This document shows, one piece after another, positions 31,873 through 34,233 of a stretch of DNA of 34,233 nt. The notes under the pieces are model-generated. The model did not search any database, had not been told where the DNA came from, and worked only from the letters and a program-made list of their open reading frames with translations. Each line of letters begins with the position of its first letter. Position 1 is the stretch's first letter. Origin of the DNA: Bacillota bacterium (GTDB lineage: Bacteria; Bacillota; Clostridia; Oscillospirales; Ruminococcaceae); assembly GCA_023431215.1 (NCBI GenBank), contig JAEYXR010000080.1:1-34233 (forward strand). The letters are read 5' to 3'. Position numbers and translations under genes: made by a program.

Positions 31873-32081
31873 CTGCCTACCTCCTCTCTGCTGCATATTG
31901 CTATTACCGAGGCCGGACAGGCAGCTTTGCATTTACCACAGCCAACACATTTATTTTCATCTACGGTAGCATACTTTCCTTTAAAAATAGAAATTGCTTT
32001 TAAGGGACATACCTTTATACAGCAACCGCATGCTACACATTGGGACGACACCACTGCAATTTTAGTTTTTACGTGAGCCAT
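31869..32081 (-). CDS. 2[4Fe-4S] ferredoxin
   Basis: 70 residues with two complete CxxCxxCxxxC(P) motifs: Cys15/18/21/25 and Cys45/48/51/55. Two further cysteines are at 20 and 63. The short tails and low-potential type are common in anaerobes. It is the first gene of the ferredoxin / membrane FeS protein / ArsR operon, and GGAGG lies before the ATG. It probably feeds the membrane protein encoded next. Confidence 0.95.
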   Translation of the reverse strand: MAHVKTKIAVVSSQCVACGCCIKVCPLKAISIFKGKYATVDENKCVGCGKCKAACPASVIAICSREEVGR

Positions 32082-32091
32082 AAATCCTCCA

Positions 32092-32125
32092 ATTATATTA
32101 GTTTATTCTAATATACTAATATAAT
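32092..32125 (-). promoter_or_regulatory. Probable ArsR operator (nested AT-rich palindrome)
   Basis: TATATTAG (32094-32101) and CTAATATA (32108-32115) form an 8-bp inverted repeat with a 6-bp spacer. A third half-site, CTAATATA, follows directly at 32116-32123. The outer arms ATTATATTAG (32092-32101) and CTAATATAAT (32116-32125) also form a perfect 10-bp repeat. The set covers the -10 box and start region, suiting repression by the ArsR protein of the same operon. Confidence 0.7.
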
Positions 32126-32138
32126 GCTTTGATGTCAA
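32110..32138 (-). promoter_or_regulatory. Ferredoxin operon promoter
   Basis: TTGACA (32138-32133), exactly 17 bases, TATATT (32115-32110) on the minus strand; transcription starts near 32103 inside the palindrome. The 213-base gap to the chr genes otherwise holds only a terminator. Confidence 0.8.
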
Positions 32139-32180
32139 GTGTTCTTGCAAATTTTAGAATTAAATTTCTCATGAAATCTT

Positions 32181-32219
32181 AAAAGCCGCAGCATCAAAGT
32201 AAATGATTTTGCGGCTTTT
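32181..32219 (-). terminator. Terminator of the chr operon
   Basis: AAAAGCCGCA (32181-32190) pairs with TGCGGCTTTT (32210-32219), loop of 19. It is about 75 bases after the chr stop codon. The plus-strand side has the longer T-run, so it may work in both directions. Confidence 0.65.
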
Positions 32220-32294
32220 TCATTTTTATATATTAATTTGCATCACAAACAGTTATGTAAAAATATAATTAGACAAGATTGCTTACCGCCGGGC

Positions 32295-32858
32295 TTATAC
32301 CAATAAATAGACTATGCCACCAATAATTCCAGAACCTAGCATTACATAAATAGGGTTGGGTTTCCATTTACGTAATATAAATAATGCCGCTCCAAACAAA
32401 AATAGTGAAATAAAGTTGACTGACTGTAGGCCAACGGAAAAGCCACCTTCCCCCCAGATAGCTAAGATAAAAATAGTTACACCTGCAGATGCAATCAGAG
32501 CAACAACAGCTGGTCGCAAGCCGGTGAGAACTCCTTGTATTGCTGTTAATGCTTTATATTTGTAGTACACCCAAGCCAAAATAGATACAATGACACAAGA
32601 CGGAAAAATGCAGCCAATGGTTGCAATAATTGCACCAGAAAAACCGGCTACCTTAATTCCTACAAAGGTAGCCGCATTAATAGCAATAGGCCCCGGTGTC
32701 ATTTCTGCAATGGTAATCAGGTCTGTAAATTCTGTTAATGAAAGCCATTGATGCAGGTCAACCACCTGATTCTGAATTAGCGGCATTGCCGCCATTCCAC
32801 CTCCGATGCTGAACATTCCTATTTGAAAAAAACTCCAAAACAGTTTAAGCAAGATCAA
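32295..32858 (-). CDS. Short CHR-family chromate/anion transporter subunit (second of pair)
   Basis: 187 residues, about six membrane segments. CHR signatures: GMFSIGGGMAAMPLIQNQVV near residues 14-33 and AEMTPGPIAINAATFVGIKV near 51-70. Short-chain CHR proteins work as heterodimers of two such half-size proteins; the partner is the overlapping upstream gene. TTG start at 32858 overlaps the partner stop (TTGA), with AAGGAGG 11 bases upstream. The substrate is probably chromate or a related oxyanion by family, but it is not proven. Confidence 0.9.
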   Translation of the reverse strand: MILLKLFWSFFQIGMFSIGGGMAAMPLIQNQVVDLHQWLSLTEFTDLITIAEMTPGPIAINAATFVGIKVAGFSGAIIATIGCIFPSCVIVSILAWVYYKYKALTAIQGVLTGLRPAVVALIASAGVTIFILAIWGEGGFSVGLQSVNFISLFLFGAALFILRKWKPNPIYVMLGSGIIGGIVYLLV

Positions 32859-33424
32859 ATCAGCATATCCTCCTTGTTAGATTTTTTGGCAATATAAATT
32901 GCTTTTGCAGCGCCAATACATCCACAAATCAGAATAATGTACATTACATTAACCTTTAAGAAAAAAGTGGCTATAAAGGATGCTATCATCACGATGGTTA
33001 ATACGGTATCTTTATTTTTTACAACGTTACCACCCAGATTAAAAACAACATCCGCAATTACTGCGGCGACACCCGCCTGCATCCCTTTTAAAACTGCGTT
33101 TACTACCGTATTATCTCGAAAAGCCGTGTAAAAAAATGAAATGATTGAAATGATAATAAGCGGCGGCAATATTGTGCCTAAAATGGTGACTAAAGCACCA
33201 ACTTTACCGGCTACACGAAACCCCAGCAAAATGGATGCATTGACGGCAACGGCACCGGGAGAAGATTGTGCAATTGCCGTTAAATTTAACATTTCATCTT
33301 CTTCAATCCAATTCAGATCATCCACAAACTTTTTCTTCATGAGCGGGATAATGACAAATCCTCCGCCAAAAGTAAAGGCGCTTAAGAAAAACGTTGATGT
33401 AAACAATTTAATGTAGGTGCGCAT
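32855..33424 (-). CDS. Short CHR-family chromate/anion transporter subunit (first of pair)
   Basis: 189 residues from the ATG at 33424, which gives the family-like MRTYIKLFTSTFF start; an in-frame TTG at 33493 (23 codons longer) has an AAGAGG box 12 bases upstream and cannot be excluded. CHR signatures: SAFTFGGGFVIIPLMKKKFV and AQSSPGAVAVNASILLGFRV, with the conserved Pro and Gly residues. About six membrane segments and a basic C-terminus. It forms a pair with the following gene (4-base overlap) and diverges from a LysR regulator. Confidence 0.9.
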   Translation of the reverse strand: MRTYIKLFTSTFFLSAFTFGGGFVIIPLMKKKFVDDLNWIEEDEMLNLTAIAQSSPGAVAVNASILLGFRVAGKVGALVTILGTILPPLIIISIISFFYTAFRDNTVVNAVLKGMQAGVAAVIADVVFNLGGNVVKNKDTVLTIVMIASFIATFFLKVNVMYIILICGCIGAAKAIYIAKKSNKEDMLI

Positions 33425-33543
33425 CTTAGAATCCAAATGAAATACCCCCTGTGCTTTCATTAAAAATATGGCAGTTGGATTTGTTAAAAACAAAAACTCA
33501 TGAAGCCTCTTTTTAACAAAACCAGTATATAAGTTCTATTATC

Positions 33544-33572
33544 ATTATAAGGCTTGCTAATATATATGTAAA
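33544..33572 (-). promoter_or_regulatory. chr operon promoter
   Basis: TTTACA (33572-33567), 17 bases, TATAAT (33549-33544) on the minus strand. It overlaps the divergent lysR promoter. Confidence 0.7.
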
Positions 33573-33582
33573 ATAGTATTAT
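33554..33582 (+). promoter_or_regulatory. lysR promoter
   Basis: TTGCTA (33554-33559), 17 bases, TATTAT (33577-33582). Its -35 lies inside the spacer of the chr promoter and its spacer covers the chr -35, so the two cannot be occupied by polymerase at the same time. The region is very AT-rich, so this is less certain. Confidence 0.5.
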
Positions 33583-33632
33583 GTTATATAGTTTATAATA
33601 TATTAATTATATTTGTAAGTAAGGGGTTTGCT

Positions 33633-34233
33633 ATGACATTAAGGCATCTTAAAATATTTGTAGCAGTTTGTCAAACCGGCAGTACAATTGCAGCCGGAGA
33701 AAAATTGCATATTGCGCAACCCTCTATCAGCCTTGCTATCTCCGAACTTGAAGAGTATTATGGCATTAAATTATTTGACCGAATTGCAAAAAGGCTTCAA
33801 ATTACAGAATCCGGAAGGCATTTTTTACAATACGCTACACATATTGTCGCCCTTTTTGATGATATGGAAAAAGAAGTGAAAAACTTTGATGCAAAGGGTA
33901 TTCTTCGAGTTGGGGCCAGTATTTCAATTGGGAATTATCTGTTGCCACAAAAAATTGTTGAATTTAATAAGGCTCATGCTGATTTGGCTGTTAAAGTAAC
34001 CATCAATAACTCTGAAAATATTCAGCAGGACGTGTTGAATAACAAAATCGATATTGGCCTCATTGAAGGTATTGTCCATAGTCCGTATCTGGCTGCTTAT
34101 AAATTTCATGAAGATGAACTTATATTTATTTGTTCCAATCATCATCCATTTGCACAGCAGCGCAATATTGAGTTACCAAGTCTGCAATATCAAAGTTTAA
34201 TTCTAAGGGAAGTAGGCAGTGCCGGACGAGAAC
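33633..34233 (+). CDS. LysR-family transcriptional regulator, N-terminal part (cut by window edge)
   Basis: The first 200 residues are present. A winged helix-turn-helix covers about residues 1-60 (LRHLKIFVAVCQTGSTIAAG, LHIAQPSISLAISELEEYYG, KLFDR), and the effector-binding domain begins near 88 (LRVGASISIGNYLLP) with IDIGLIEG near 145. ATG at 33633 with AAGGGG 6 bases upstream. Divergent from the chr pair and probably its regulator; the inducer is unknown. Confidence 0.94.
   Translation, partial: MTLRHLKIFVAVCQTGSTIAAGEKLHIAQPSISLAISELEEYYGIKLFDRIAKRLQITESGRHFLQYATHIVALFDDMEKEVKNFDAKGILRVGASISIGNYLLPQKIVEFNKAHADLAVKVTINNSENIQQDVLNNKIDIGLIEGIVHSPYLAAYKFHEDELIFICSNHHPFAQQRNIELPSLQYQSLILREVGSAGRE

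Noticed and set aside
1..34233. CRISPR arrays, prophage, insertion sequences, tRNA or rRNA genes
   Set aside because: No regularly spaced repeats, transposase or integrase motifs, or tRNA cloverleaf features were seen; the T-arm-like hairpin near 26412 belongs to the T-box.

Overview
The window looks like core chromosome of a low-to-mid GC Gram-positive anaerobe of the Bacillota, most likely class Clostridia (perhaps Oscillospirales; this placement is inference). The support is a dcw (division and cell wall) cluster headed by mraZ, a T-box leader on pheST, a ylxM-ffh pair, an IreB homologue, an NdoA/MazF-type endoribonuclease near acpS, strong AGGAGG-type ribosome binding sites, and a MurE carrying the DNPR motif of meso-diaminopimelate-adding enzymes. 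No prophage, insertion sequence, CRISPR array, rRNA or tRNA gene was seen.

Region 1 (1-14000, minus strand) is the dcw cluster. In transcription order it reads mraZ, rsmH, ftsL, a PASTA-domain penicillin-binding protein, murE, murF, mraY, ftsW/spoVE, murG, murA, ftsQ/divIB and the 5' part of ftsZ, which is cut by the window edge. murD, murC, murB and ftsA are absent from it. The mraZ promoter carries four TGGTN boxes at exact 10-bp spacing, a textbook MraZ autoregulatory operator. Several hairpins inside the cluster (before rsmH, murG and murA) could tune expression of distal genes.

Region 2 (14050-26160, minus strand) is a series of housekeeping operons: rsmD-coaD-coiled-coil protein; uvrC; HPr; rimM-trmD-DUF554; ylxM-ffh-rpsP-khpA; a lone ndoA toxin-family gene; and acpS-nnr-lipoprotein. 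Promoters and intrinsic terminators separate most of these units.

Region 3 (26160-30970, plus strand) holds a Phe-specific T-box riboswitch (UUC specifier) followed by pheS-pheT, then ireB and a small unrecognised protein, each with its own terminator.

Region 4 (30970-34233) is accessory. A three-gene minus-strand operon encodes a 2[4Fe-4S] ferredoxin, a membrane iron-sulfur protein of the NapH-like type and an ArsR-family repressor that resembles the sulfide/persulfide-sensing BigR/SqrR group. An AT-rich palindrome sits over its promoter. Next comes a split (two-gene) CHR-family chromate/anion transporter, and a divergent LysR-type regulator truncated by the window end. The first of these operons is the best candidate for an undescribed small redox system.
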